Origin: Bacteriovorax sp037444575
GTDB lineage: Bacteria; Bdellovibrionota; Bacteriovoracia; Bacteriovoracales; Bacteriovoracaceae
Assembly (NCBI GenBank): GCA_037444575.1
Contig: JBBIME010000005.1
Coordinates: 327,102-391,101 of the forward strand
DNA: 64,000 nucleotides
Reading direction: 5' to 3'
A program made the position numbers and the translations under genes. Each line of letters opens with the position of its first letter. The first letter of the stretch is position 1. This document shows, one piece after another, positions 34,849-43,274 of this stretch. Below the pieces are notes generated by a model. The model did no database searches, was not told the DNA's origin, and saw only the letters and a program-made list of their open reading frames with translations.

Positions 34849-36042
34849 ATGCTTAGATCTCTATTTAAATGGACTGTTCTTTCTAGCCTCGTGGGGCTAC
34901 TGGCAGGAATTGCCGCCGTTGCCTTTTTTAAAGGCATTAACTGGGCTGTCGACTTTAGGCGCGCTCATACATGGTTAGTTATTTTCCTTCCAATTGTTGG
35001 TGTCTTGGTCGCTTGGTTTTACTCTCGCTTCGGCAAAGAAGTTGATGCTGGCAATAATCTCATTATTGATGAAATTCATGAATCAAAAAAGCACATCCCT
35101 TTTCGAATGGTTCCGATGATTTTTTTTAGTGCCATTCTTTCTCATTTATTCGGGGCCTCAGTTGGACGAGAAGGGGCCGCGGTACAGATGGGGTCAGGGA
35201 TCAGTGACCAGTTTTCAAAATACACAGGTCATATTTTTTCAAATCGCAAAATCATCTTGATGGTTGGGATGAGTGCCGGATTCTCAGCTATCTTTGGTAC
35301 ACCGATCGCGGGAACTATTTTTGGAATGGAAGTTTTGCAGGTTGGCTCAATAACTTATGAAGCTCTTTTTCCTTGTTTAGTTTCTGGCGTTGTTGGTTAT
35401 TTTACCGCCATTGCTTTGGGAATTAATTACGCTAACTATGGATTGATTTCTGCTCCAGCTCTTTCATTGCCTACAATCTTGTCTGCAGCTATAGCGGGAA
35501 TTAGTTTTGGACTGGCTGCACGCTTTTTTGTTTGGCTCCTTCACGCTGTGAAAGATCTATTGGCGAAACATTGCCGCACTTCAATTTATCGGCCATTTTT
35601 TGGCGGACTATTTGTTGTGCTCTTTTTTTATGCGACAGGAACGGATCGCTATATGAGCTTAGGTGAGGATATCATCAATCAAAGTTTTGTAGCTCACGTT
35701 TATCCTTGGGATTTCTTAGGCAAAATTTTTATGACAGCGATTTCTGTGGGCTCAGGTTTTAGAGGTGGAGAGGTCATGTCGCTTTTTTATATGGGAGCCA
35801 CTCTGGGTAATGCTTTAAGTCTTATTCTCCCGATGGCCATTCCATTATTGGCAGCACTGGGCTTTGTTTCAGTTTTTGCAGGTGCATCCAACACCCCTAT
35901 TGCATGCATATTCTTAGCTCTAAAACTTTTTGGACCTGAGATTGCTGTATATGCGGGGATTGCTGTCGTCATGAGTTATCTTTTCTCGGGACAAACTGGA
36001 ATCTACTACTCTCAACGCAAGCATCTCATAAATAAGCTATAA
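34849..36042 (+). CDS. CLC-family anion transporter, resembling the fluoride (CLC-F/EriC-F) clade
   Basis: 397 residues with about ten membrane helices. CLC motifs are GREGAAVQMG (gating Glu near 108) and GSGFRGGEVMSLFYMGATLGN. An early GNNLIIDEIH segment and the (R/K)GGE form of the third filter motif recall the CLC-F fluoride/proton antiporters rather than chloride CLCs, which have GREGP and GGIFAP. That subfamily call comes from remembered family motifs. No fluoride riboswitch or crcB is nearby. In either case it exports an anion across the inner membrane. Confidence 0.85.
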   Translation: MLRSLFKWTVLSSLVGLLAGIAAVAFFKGINWAVDFRRAHTWLVIFLPIVGVLVAWFYSRFGKEVDAGNNLIIDEIHESKKHIPFRMVPMIFFSAILSHLFGASVGREGAAVQMGSGISDQFSKYTGHIFSNRKIILMVGMSAGFSAIFGTPIAGTIFGMEVLQVGSITYEALFPCLVSGVVGYFTAIALGINYANYGLISAPALSLPTILSAAIAGISFGLAARFFVWLLHAVKDLLAKHCRTSIYRPFFGGLFVVLFFYATGTDRYMSLGEDIINQSFVAHVYPWDFLGKIFMTAISVGSGFRGGEVMSLFYMGATLGNALSLILPMAIPLLAALGFVSVFAGASNTPIACIFLALKLFGPEIAVYAGIAVVMSYLFSGQTGIYYSQRKHLINKL

Positions 36043-36053
36043 CTAAAATGTAG

Positions 36054-36082
36054 TTGATAATGACTAGTGTTTAGTTGATAAT
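36054..36082 (+). promoter_or_regulatory. Sigma-70 promoter with direct repeat, upstream of the HTH regulator
   Basis: TTGATA (36054-36059), a 17-base spacer, and GATAAT (36077-36082). The two hexamers sit inside an 11-base direct repeat TAGTTGATAAT (36051 and 36072), 21 bases apart, or two helical turns. The predicted transcript start (about 36089) coincides with the ATG at 36090, so the message may be leaderless, or translation may begin at a later Met. Confidence 0.55.
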
Positions 36083-36089
36083 CTCTCTC

Positions 36090-36398
36090 ATGCTTGAAGG
36101 TCTATTCGGAAATAAATCTGCTGAAAAAGTCATGCTCTCTATTTTTAATCATGGAGAATTGCATGCGTCTGCCATTGCTCAACAACACAGCACGGCCCTT
36201 GATCCTATAAAAAAACAACTCGAAAGATTTGAAGAAGCAGGTTTTCTTATTTCACGAGTAGTAGGCAGATCGCGTCTCTACAAATTCAATGAGCGAAATC
36301 CGCTGATCGGACCTTTGAAAGAACTTTTAAAAATTGCTAAAAAAAATGACTCGAAAAATAATAAGAAAAATAAAAATGTTAACCATGAAATGGTATAA
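36090..36398 (+). CDS. Small winged-helix transcriptional regulator
   Basis: 102 residues with an ArsR/MarR-like winged-helix fold: helices HASAIAQQHST and LDPIKKQLERFEEAGFL, then the wing VVGRSRLYKFN. It ends in a Lys/Asn-rich tail. It lies 10 bases before the AsmA-like gene. The direct repeat over its own promoter is a plausible autoregulatory operator. The inducer and targets are unknown. Confidence 0.68.
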   Translation: MLEGLFGNKSAEKVMLSIFNHGELHASAIAQQHSTALDPIKKQLERFEEAGFLISRVVGRSRLYKFNERNPLIGPLKELLKIAKKNDSKNNKKNKNVNHEMV

Positions 36399-36407
36399 GG
36401 AATAAAA

Positions 36408-38702
36408 ATGAAATCAAGTAAGATGAAAATTTTAGGAATTGCTCTGGCAATTTTTGTAATTCTGGTTGGAGGACTCTTTTACTATGCTTCATCAAAGCTT
36501 AGACCAGAAGAAATTAAAAAATTAACAATTGAACAAACTAAAAAAGTTTTCCCTAAAGCGGATGTCACTCTTCAAAATGTTCAGATTGGGTGGGGGCTAA
36601 ACTTTAAAATTAATTTGGAAAAATTAGCACTTAAGACAACTAAAGATAACCAAAGCGTCGATATGGTGTCTGTGGATCAATTAGTTGTAAAGGTTCCAAT
36701 CTGGGCCATCTTAACGGGATCCGGAGTTGTGGAAATTAAACTTGATGCGCCAGTGATGAATTATCACGAATTCAAAGAAGGGAATAACTGGACCTACGCT
36801 ATGGGAGAAAAGAAAACTCCTGAAGAAAAGAAAAAAGAAGAAGAATCCAAAAAAGAAGGTGGTGCAAGTTCATCTCTTGCATTTTTTGGAAAAAGTAAAA
36901 TCAATGTAAAGTTATCAGATGTAGCCGTTAGATACTCATTGCGAGATAACTCCAAGGGAGAAATTAAAGTTTCTCGCTTTTTGATTAAAGGATTAAATTT
37001 CGAAACATCAACGGCATTTGAAGTTGCCTCAAACGCGAAATTTACGATGAAGGATCAATCGGTTGTTGCCTTTGATACAATAGCTATCGGTGAATTTAAC
37101 ATTGCCGACCTTATGAAAAATGGCTCGATCTCTTCTCTTGTTATTGTAAAAGTAAATAATATTTCCAAAACAGGACTTGAGTGGAAATTTCCTGAAATTA
37201 CAACAAACATCGATGTTCTCTTGAAAAAAGATGGCGAGTTATCAGGAAAGCTAACTACAACGTTTGAATCTCAAAATAAAATTGCAGCCAATTTTAAAAT
37301 GACGAAACAAATTGAGATTAGCGATATCAATGCTGACATCGTGTTAAAAGATGTTGCGGCCATCATGGGATTAGATAAATCAATTGATATGTCTAAAGCA
37401 AAACTTTCAGCCAAAGGAAATGTCGAGTATGGCGAAGATAAAAAAATCAACGCCAACATAAATTTTGCGATCACTCCAGGAATCAATTATTCAAAAGATG
37501 GCATTTCTGCTAGCACAACAGTCACTGGAGATTTTAAAGGAAAAGATCTTTCTGCCAAAGTTAAGACGGAAGTTTTAGAAGGTGTCGTTAATACATCTAT
37601 CAGCGGACAATTTGATCCAAACGAAAAATTTGATATGGCCAAACTTCACCCATTTGATATTAGGATTGTTGCAAGTGGTATGAAGGTACCTGAAAAATTT
37701 ATTCGCTCAAAACTGTGGGATAAAAAGCCTGAAGAATCTAAAGCAGAAGAATCAAAAAAATCTGCAAAAACTGCTCAAGCGGGTACAGAGCAAGCAGCAG
37801 CACCTTCAGCTGGCCTTCCTCCATCAAGCGTGAATGTTGAATGGAACAATATCAATATTGGTGGCGAAGACTTCTCGGGGCATGGAAAAATAGTAACAAG
37901 TTTAACTGCTATCGCTATTGATAATATGAATTTTAAATTTTCGAAGGGAACTGGAAAACTAACTCAAACAATGAATTTAGGAAAAAATTCTAGTGATTCA
38001 AAGTTTAATTTAGAAATTGCCAATTTAAATATGTCATCATTTAAGGCATTCCTTCCTTCTTTCATTGAAAACTTTAGTGGAATATTCAGTGGAAAAGTTA
38101 ATGGAACTGCGACAATGTATAAAAGTGCCAAACCTCCAGTTTACGACGTGAATGTTGTTGCTGATGCTAAAAAAGGTGAGATTAAAAAATTAAACATTTC
38201 AGATTATATCAATCCATTGCTTGCTAATATCCCAGTTGTAAAAGATAAAATGAAAGATAAGCAATTAAAAATTGATGGGAACTTTGAAACGTTTACAATG
38301 AAAGGCCGTTTTACAAACACTCAATACAATATTGCTTCTTTTGATTTCATTGGAATCGATAAAAAAGTTCAAGTGAGTGGAAGTGGTGACATCTATCCAC
38401 AATCAGGTTCATCAAAGCTATCTACAATGGAAGTTAATTTTGTCGATAACACTGGAAAAATTTCTGAAGTACTTCTGGCGAATGTTGGAACAAAGGTTCT
38501 TCCAATTCGTGTAACAGGGCCAGGCTTTGACATGAAACCAGACTATGGCTACACGGTTTCTAAGCTTGCCAAAGGTGCAGTAAAAACTAGAGGTCAGGAA
38601 GAACTAAAAAAAGTGATCGACAAAAATCTTGATAAAATTGTACCTGCTGCTGCAAAAGAAAAAGTAAAAGGTTTATTGGACAGCTTTTTAAAGAAAAAAT
38701 AG
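36408..38702 (+). CDS. AsmA-family envelope protein
   Basis: 764 residues: a short cytoplasmic start, one membrane helix (about 7-27), then a long periplasmic repeated beta structure with AsmA-like segments (LTIEQTKKVFPKADVTLQNV ... LDAPVMNYHEF ... FSGIFSGKVNGTATM). AsmA-like proteins are thought to form bridge-like channels that move phospholipids to the outer membrane. Two low-complexity Lys/Glu/Ala linkers (near 133-148 and 440-465) are visible. RBS AAGGAATAAAA. It begins a tight + strand run with mtnA, ppx and the cNMP gene. Confidence 0.82.
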   Translation: MKSSKMKILGIALAIFVILVGGLFYYASSKLRPEEIKKLTIEQTKKVFPKADVTLQNVQIGWGLNFKINLEKLALKTTKDNQSVDMVSVDQLVVKVPIWAILTGSGVVEIKLDAPVMNYHEFKEGNNWTYAMGEKKTPEEKKKEEESKKEGGASSSLAFFGKSKINVKLSDVAVRYSLRDNSKGEIKVSRFLIKGLNFETSTAFEVASNAKFTMKDQSVVAFDTIAIGEFNIADLMKNGSISSLVIVKVNNISKTGLEWKFPEITTNIDVLLKKDGELSGKLTTTFESQNKIAANFKMTKQIEISDINADIVLKDVAAIMGLDKSIDMSKAKLSAKGNVEYGEDKKINANINFAITPGINYSKDGISASTTVTGDFKGKDLSAKVKTEVLEGVVNTSISGQFDPNEKFDMAKLHPFDIRIVASGMKVPEKFIRSKLWDKKPEESKAEESKKSAKTAQAGTEQAAAPSAGLPPSSVNVEWNNINIGGEDFSGHGKIVTSLTAIAIDNMNFKFSKGTGKLTQTMNLGKNSSDSKFNLEIANLNMSSFKAFLPSFIENFSGIFSGKVNGTATMYKSAKPPVYDVNVVADAKKGEIKKLNISDYINPLLANIPVVKDKMKDKQLKIDGNFETFTMKGRFTNTQYNIASFDFIGIDKKVQVSGSGDIYPQSGSSKLSTMEVNFVDNTGKISEVLLANVGTKVLPIRVTGPGFDMKPDYGYTVSKLAKGAVKTRGQEELKKVIDKNLDKIVPAAAKEKVKGLLDSFLKKK

Positions 38703-38711
38703 AGAGAAAAA

Positions 38712-39755
38712 ATGACAGCATTACTGCCTCTTAAATATGAGAACGATATTTTAAAGTTGCTTGATCAAAGACTTCTTCCGACTGAAGAAGTTTACATGAC
38801 AGCTAGAACTATTGAAGACTGCTATGTAGCTATTAAAGACATGGTGGTGCGAGGAGCTCCCTTAATTGGCTTCACTGGCATTTGGGGAATGGCGCTTTTT
38901 TTAAAACACAATCCCAAAAGCACTTTTGAACAATTTGAAAGAGCTGCAGGCTATTTAAAAAGTTCTCGCCCAACAGCGGTGAATCTCGCTTTTGAAATTG
39001 ATCGCTGTGTGGAGATGGCACGGGCTGAAACACACATGAATGCTCTTTATCCTAAATTAGTCGAGCACGCCAAAAAAGAGATGAATAATCTTTATGAAAA
39101 AAATCTCACAATGGCGAAATTTGCGGAGGCTGAGCTTAAAAAAATTTACGGCGATCGCCCGCTTAACGTCATGACCATTTGTAATACGGGAGTTCTTGCT
39201 TGTGGGGTTTTAGGAACTGCTCTCGGTGTAATTGTTCATATGAACAAACAAAAGAAAATTCAAAAAGTATATGCCTCTGAAACAAGACCTTATCTACAAG
39301 GATCAAGACTGACTAGTTTCGAACTTTTAAAAGAAGGCATTGATCATCAGATTGTTGTAGAAGGCGCAGCTTCTTATTTAATGAAAAACAAAATGGTGGA
39401 TGCTATTTTCGCAGGAGCTGATCGCATTGTTGAAAATGGTGATACTGCTAACAAAATTGGAACTTCCAGTTTAAGTATCATCGCTAAACACTATGGAGTG
39501 CCTTTTTATATTGTGGCCCCAATTAGTTCATTTGATCTAAATCTTAAAACGGGTGATCAAATTGAGATTGAACTTCGCGACCAAAATGAAATTTTAAAAT
39601 ATAAAGATCTTCATATCGCTCACCCAGAGGCAAAGGCCTTAAATCCAAGTTTCGATGTAACAGACCACTCTTGTATTACAGGAATTATTTGCGAGAACGG
39701 AGTCATTAATCCAACATCACCTGCCAATGTAAGAGCAATCGTGGAAAAAAAATGA
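38712..39755 (+). CDS. mtnA: S-methyl-5-thioribose-1-phosphate isomerase
   Basis: 347 residues, full length. MtnA signatures are VVRGAPLIGFTG, the catalytic Cys in ICNTGVLACG, ETRPYLQGSRLTSFEL and the catalytic Asp in FAGADRIVENGDTANKIGT. It converts methylthioribose-1-P to methylthioribulose-1-P in methionine salvage. No other salvage gene lies nearby, so it may serve 5-deoxyribose or radical-SAM by-product recycling. It ends overlapping the next start by 4 bases. Confidence 0.92.
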   Translation: MTALLPLKYENDILKLLDQRLLPTEEVYMTARTIEDCYVAIKDMVVRGAPLIGFTGIWGMALFLKHNPKSTFEQFERAAGYLKSSRPTAVNLAFEIDRCVEMARAETHMNALYPKLVEHAKKEMNNLYEKNLTMAKFAEAELKKIYGDRPLNVMTICNTGVLACGVLGTALGVIVHMNKQKKIQKVYASETRPYLQGSRLTSFELLKEGIDHQIVVEGAASYLMKNKMVDAIFAGADRIVENGDTANKIGTSSLSIIAKHYGVPFYIVAPISSFDLNLKTGDQIEIELRDQNEILKYKDLHIAHPEAKALNPSFDVTDHSCITGIICENGVINPTSPANVRAIVEKK

Positions 39756-40669
39756 TTCGAGCTAGTATTGATATAGGATCAAATTCTGTTCTTTTGTTGG
39801 CCGTCGAATGGGATGAGGCTAATAAAAAAATCAAGAAAGAACTTTTAAATCTCTCTTATATTACATCGCTAGGAAAAGATTTAGATAAAACTAAAATGTT
39901 TCATCCCGATTCAATGAAGGCAACTTTTGAAGCATTAAAAGATTATAAAAATCAACTCGCAAAAATTAATGTTAAACCTTTAGATGTTTTAGTTACGGCC
40001 ACGGAAGCATCGAGAGTTGCAAGTAATGCAGATGAATTCTTTCTTAAAGTAAAATCTGAATTGGGATTTAATATCACAAAAATATCTGCCGTTGGGGAAG
40101 CTTACTATACAGCTTTTGGTGTAGCCTCGGCCGTTGTTGGCGAAAATGATCTTGTTATCATGGATATGGGAGGAGCTTCAACAGAACTTATTCGTATTCA
40201 ACTTCATCCTTTTCAGATTCTCTCAACCATTAGTCTACCGGTGGGATCAGTAAGAGCAACAGATTGGAGAGCTGAAAATATTTTTGAAGCGAGAATGAGA
40301 GACATTTTAAACCAGGATTTATCTGGCTATCACACGAAAAGTCTTCTTTGTGTTGCTGGGAGTATGACTTCATTGGCTTCCATGTTTTTAGGACATAATG
40401 AATTTAAAGATAAAGAAATAGATGGACTTAATATTAAGTTTTCTTCTTTCAAAGAGTTTAGTGCCGATTTGCAAAAAACCAATGCTCAAAATTTACTTCT
40501 ATTATTTCCTTATCTTGGAAAAAGAGCTCCAATGCTTGCGGCCGCAGCTACTGCAGCTGAAATGATTGGTGAAAAACTTAATATCGAAAAAATTCAAATT
40601 TCAACCAGAGGCCTTCGCTACGGTGTTTTAATACAAGGGGAAATAGATGAGCAATTTATCATTGGGTAA
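39752..40669 (+). CDS. Ppx/GppA-family phosphatase
   Basis: 305 residues, the length of the short Ppx/GppA enzymes. It has the ASKHA phosphate-binding loops DIGSNSVLLLAVE near the start, TATEASRVASNADEF, and MDMGGASTEL. Such enzymes hydrolyse polyphosphate or pppGpp in the cytoplasm. The C-terminal HD or extra domains of full Ppx proteins are missing. Overlaps mtnA by 4 bases (ATGA) and the next gene by 23 bases. Confidence 0.87.
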   Translation: MIRASIDIGSNSVLLLAVEWDEANKKIKKELLNLSYITSLGKDLDKTKMFHPDSMKATFEALKDYKNQLAKINVKPLDVLVTATEASRVASNADEFFLKVKSELGFNITKISAVGEAYYTAFGVASAVVGENDLVIMDMGGASTELIRIQLHPFQILSTISLPVGSVRATDWRAENIFEARMRDILNQDLSGYHTKSLLCVAGSMTSLASMFLGHNEFKDKEIDGLNIKFSSFKEFSADLQKTNAQNLLLLFPYLGKRAPMLAAAATAAEMIGEKLNIEKIQISTRGLRYGVLIQGEIDEQFIIG

Positions 40670-41117
40670 AAGCACAGAGCTGCCAGTTTCTTATTCAGCA
40701 GGAAATGTTATTTTTGCTCAGGGTGAAAAACCTCGATATCTTTATTTGGTAAAAAAAGGGCATGTTCACTTGGTTAAAACGAGTGGACAACATCTTTTAG
40801 TGACTAAACTTTGCAAAGAAAAAGAAATTTTAAATGAAGTTAGTGTTTTAATGAATAGTGAAACTGATTTTGCCGCCATTGCAAAAACGGAAGTGGAATT
40901 AGTTTTAGTGGAAAAAAAAGATATTCTTTCAGTTATTAAAAATGGCCCATCTTGGGTTTCTGAAATGTTCGAAACTCTCTGTGATCGTTTAAAGATGACA
41001 GAGGAGATCATTGAAGAGCACCACCTAAGCACCGGCGAAAATAATCCAGGAACTGTCTTAACCAAAGAAGAAGAGAAGCGGTATCTCGATTCTCTAGATA
41101 AATATAAGTCGCGCTGA
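40647..41117 (+). CDS. Cyclic-nucleotide-binding-domain protein
   Basis: 156 residues. A CAP-type cNMP-binding beta-roll (about 15-120: YSAGNVIFAQGEKPRYLYLVKKGHV ... CKEKEILNEVSVLMNS) is followed by a helical tail. The phosphate-binding cassette Arg is not obvious, and there is no DNA-binding HTH, so it is more likely a protein-interaction or sensory module than a CRP-type regulator. It is translationally coupled to the phosphatase gene. Confidence 0.78.
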   Translation: MSNLSLGKSTELPVSYSAGNVIFAQGEKPRYLYLVKKGHVHLVKTSGQHLLVTKLCKEKEILNEVSVLMNSETDFAAIAKTEVELVLVEKKDILSVIKNGPSWVSEMFETLCDRLKMTEEIIEEHHLSTGENNPGTVLTKEEEKRYLDSLDKYKSR

Positions 41118-41123
41118 GATCTT

Positions 41124-41552
41124 TTAAAGATTAATCTGTCTTCTCTTTTTTAAAGAAACGAGAACTTCAATGATTTTGTTTTGAGCGCGTTTAATATCAC
41201 GTTTTTCTGTTGCATAGCTTGTTTTTAAAACGCGGAAGGCTTCTTCAGCATATTCACGCCCAGCAAGTGAGAGTAGGCGGCGCTGAAACGATCGTTCGAT
41301 ATTTTTTAGGGCCATCCCTAAAATAGGTGCTGTTATATATTGGAAAATCATTTGCAGATCATTATCCGAAAGATTATCTAGGTCTGAAAAAGTAAAACAT
41401 TGTTCAGTTAGTTCTTCTGCTAATTGTGGGTTTCTGACTTTTAAATTTTTTAAGAGACGTGCGCGTTCTTCGCGCGGCATGTGTTGAAGCATTTCGATAA
41501 TCTGTGCTTTTCCGTTGATAAAAATGCTGTTTGTGTTGTTATTAGCTTCCAT
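41124..41552 (-). CDS. Stand-alone FliG C-terminal-domain homologue
   Basis: 142 residues that match only the last part of the flagellar switch protein FliG: MPREERARLLKNLKVRNPQL, FTFSDLDNLSDNDLQMIFQ, then an ALKN-like helix, SLAGREYAEEAFRV and a final AQNKIIEVLVSL helix. The FliG N-terminal and middle domains (including EHPQR) are missing, and no other flagellar gene is near. GGGAG precedes the ATG, so it looks like a normal short gene rather than a fragment. It could bind motor stators or act in another motility machine. Both ideas are inference. Confidence 0.78.
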   Translation of the reverse strand: MEANNNTNSIFINGKAQIIEMLQHMPREERARLLKNLKVRNPQLAEELTEQCFTFSDLDNLSDNDLQMIFQYITAPILGMALKNIERSFQRRLLSLAGREYAEEAFRVLKTSYATEKRDIKRAQNKIIEVLVSLKKRRQINL

Positions 41553-41576
41553 GCTTCTCCCTAAAGGTTCCTAAAA

Positions 41577-41996
41577 TTATACGTCAAATTTACTTTTTTC
41601 TTTTGCGAATTTTTGTTTTGCACCATCAAGCGTTTTTTTGTGAGACTCTACCATCTCTCGAATATCGTTTTGCTGGCTTGTTTTTATTTCTGCGACCTGA
41701 TCCTGATGAGCTCTCTTTAAATTTTCAACTTCTTGTTGAAGGCGATTATTTTCTTCACCAACAGCTTTCGCTTGGCGATCTCTAATTTCAACTAATTTTT
41801 GTTCTTGTTCGTTTTTAAGATTCGCAATTTTTGTTTCATAATCATCGCGCATCCTTCTGAGTTCAGCCTCTTTGGATTTAGCTTCAGTCTCGTAAGTGCG
41901 GTTGTTAGTCGAGCGTAACTCTTTTAGTTCGCTGTTGTATCTTTTTGTTTCAGCTTCCTGGAACTTCTGAGCTTGAACATCATTGATAGTAGACAT
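41577..41996 (-). CDS. Coiled-coil protein of unknown function
   Basis: 139 residues forming almost one continuous charged coiled coil (about 10-135) rich in Glu, Lys, Gln and Arg. No signal peptide or membrane helix. The start ATG at 41996 follows GGAAAG; a longer reading is unsupported because it would overlap the divergent thiolase start. It lies 24 bases upstream of the FliG-like gene on the same strand and is probably cotranscribed. Such coils often serve as scaffolds or filament subunits. Confidence 0.65.
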   Translation of the reverse strand: MSTINDVQAQKFQEAETKRYNSELKELRSTNNRTYETEAKSKEAELRRMRDDYETKIANLKNEQEQKLVEIRDRQAKAVGEENNRLQQEVENLKRAHQDQVAEIKTSQQNDIREMVESHKKTLDGAKQKFAKEKSKFDV

Positions 41997-42088
41997 AACT
42001 TTCCTTTTTTTAATTCTTTGCCAAGAATTTCTTGGAGACTTACTATATATGATACGATGATCATGCCTTATAAATGTAGGAGGAAAAT

Positions 42089-43267
42089 ATGTCCGTAGGA
42101 CTTGAGCGGGTTTTTTTAGTGCAGGGGAAAAGAACACCTTTTGGAAAATTTGGTGGTTCATTAAAGGACATGACTCCGGTTGATCTGGCCGTTCATGCTT
42201 CTAAGGCCCTGATTTCTGAAATTAAACTCGATCCAACAAAAATTGATCAGGTCTTACTAGGCAATGTTGTCCCATCTTCTACGGATACAATGTATGGAGG
42301 CCGCCATCTCGCTTTAAAATTAGGATGTAGGCAAGAAACTCCAGGTCTAGTTCTCAATAGACTTTGTGGATCAGGTATTGAAGCCATTTTAACAGCAACA
42401 CGACTTATAAAGTTAGGCGAGGCTCAATGTGTGCTTGCAGCTGGAACTGAAAATATGTCGATGGTTCCACACTTAACTTATGGAGCTCGTTTTGGAACAA
42501 AGTATGGCTCGCTAAAATCAGTTGATATGCTTTTAGATGCATTAACAGATCAATACTCGCAAACACCAATGGGAGTTACTGCAGAAAATCTTTCTGAAAA
42601 ATTTCAAGTGACTCGTTCTCAATGCGATGAATTTTCACATAGCTCTCATGTTCGCGCAGCTAAAGCATATAAAGATGGACTACTTCAAGGAGAGATCACT
42701 CCTGTAGCTCTAAAGAAAGGATCATGTGATCGTGATGAACATATGCGTGAAGATGTTTCATTGGAAGAAATGAAATCTCTTAAGCCAACATTTAAAGCTG
42801 ATGGAGTTGTGACTGCAGCCTCTGCTTCAGGAATTGTCGACGGTGCTGCTGCTGTGATTGTTGCGAGTGAATCATTTGTAAAGAAAGAAGGACTCAAACC
42901 AATAGCTGAAATCATTGATGGATACGTTGTTGGAGTTGATCCTAAGATTATGGGGATTGGACCAAGTCCGGCCATTAAAGGATTGCTAGCTAAAAATAAA
43001 ATGACGATGGATCAGATAGATCTTTTTGAAATTAATGAAGCATTTGCAGGACAAACGTTATCATGCATGAAAGATTTAAATATCCCTTATGAAAAGTTAA
43101 ATGTCTGGGGAGGAGCCGTTGCTTTAGGGCATCCGCTTGGAGCTTCTGGTGTGCGCATTTCGAATACAATTGCACGACAGTTAACTCATTATAAATTAAA
43201 TTATGGAATTGCTTCAGCTTGTATTGGTGGTGGACAAGGGATCGCAATACTTCTAAAGAGATGTTAA
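42089..43267 (+). CDS. Acetyl-CoA acetyltransferase (thiolase)
   Basis: 392 residues, the normal thiolase length. The nucleophile Cys is in NRLCGSGIEAI (about 90). The second active-site elements are NEAFAGQ, GHPLGASG (catalytic His) and ACIGGGQG (catalytic Cys). It condenses or cleaves acyl-CoA in acetoacetyl-CoA formation or beta-oxidation; the exact direction cannot be told. RBS AGGAGGAAAAT. It is divergent from the coiled-coil gene. Confidence 0.92.
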   Translation: MSVGLERVFLVQGKRTPFGKFGGSLKDMTPVDLAVHASKALISEIKLDPTKIDQVLLGNVVPSSTDTMYGGRHLALKLGCRQETPGLVLNRLCGSGIEAILTATRLIKLGEAQCVLAAGTENMSMVPHLTYGARFGTKYGSLKSVDMLLDALTDQYSQTPMGVTAENLSEKFQVTRSQCDEFSHSSHVRAAKAYKDGLLQGEITPVALKKGSCDRDEHMREDVSLEEMKSLKPTFKADGVVTAASASGIVDGAAAVIVASESFVKKEGLKPIAEIIDGYVVGVDPKIMGIGPSPAIKGLLAKNKMTMDQIDLFEINEAFAGQTLSCMKDLNIPYEKLNVWGGAVALGHPLGASGVRISNTIARQLTHYKLNYGIASACIGGGQGIAILLKRC

Positions 43268-43274
43268 TAAATAA

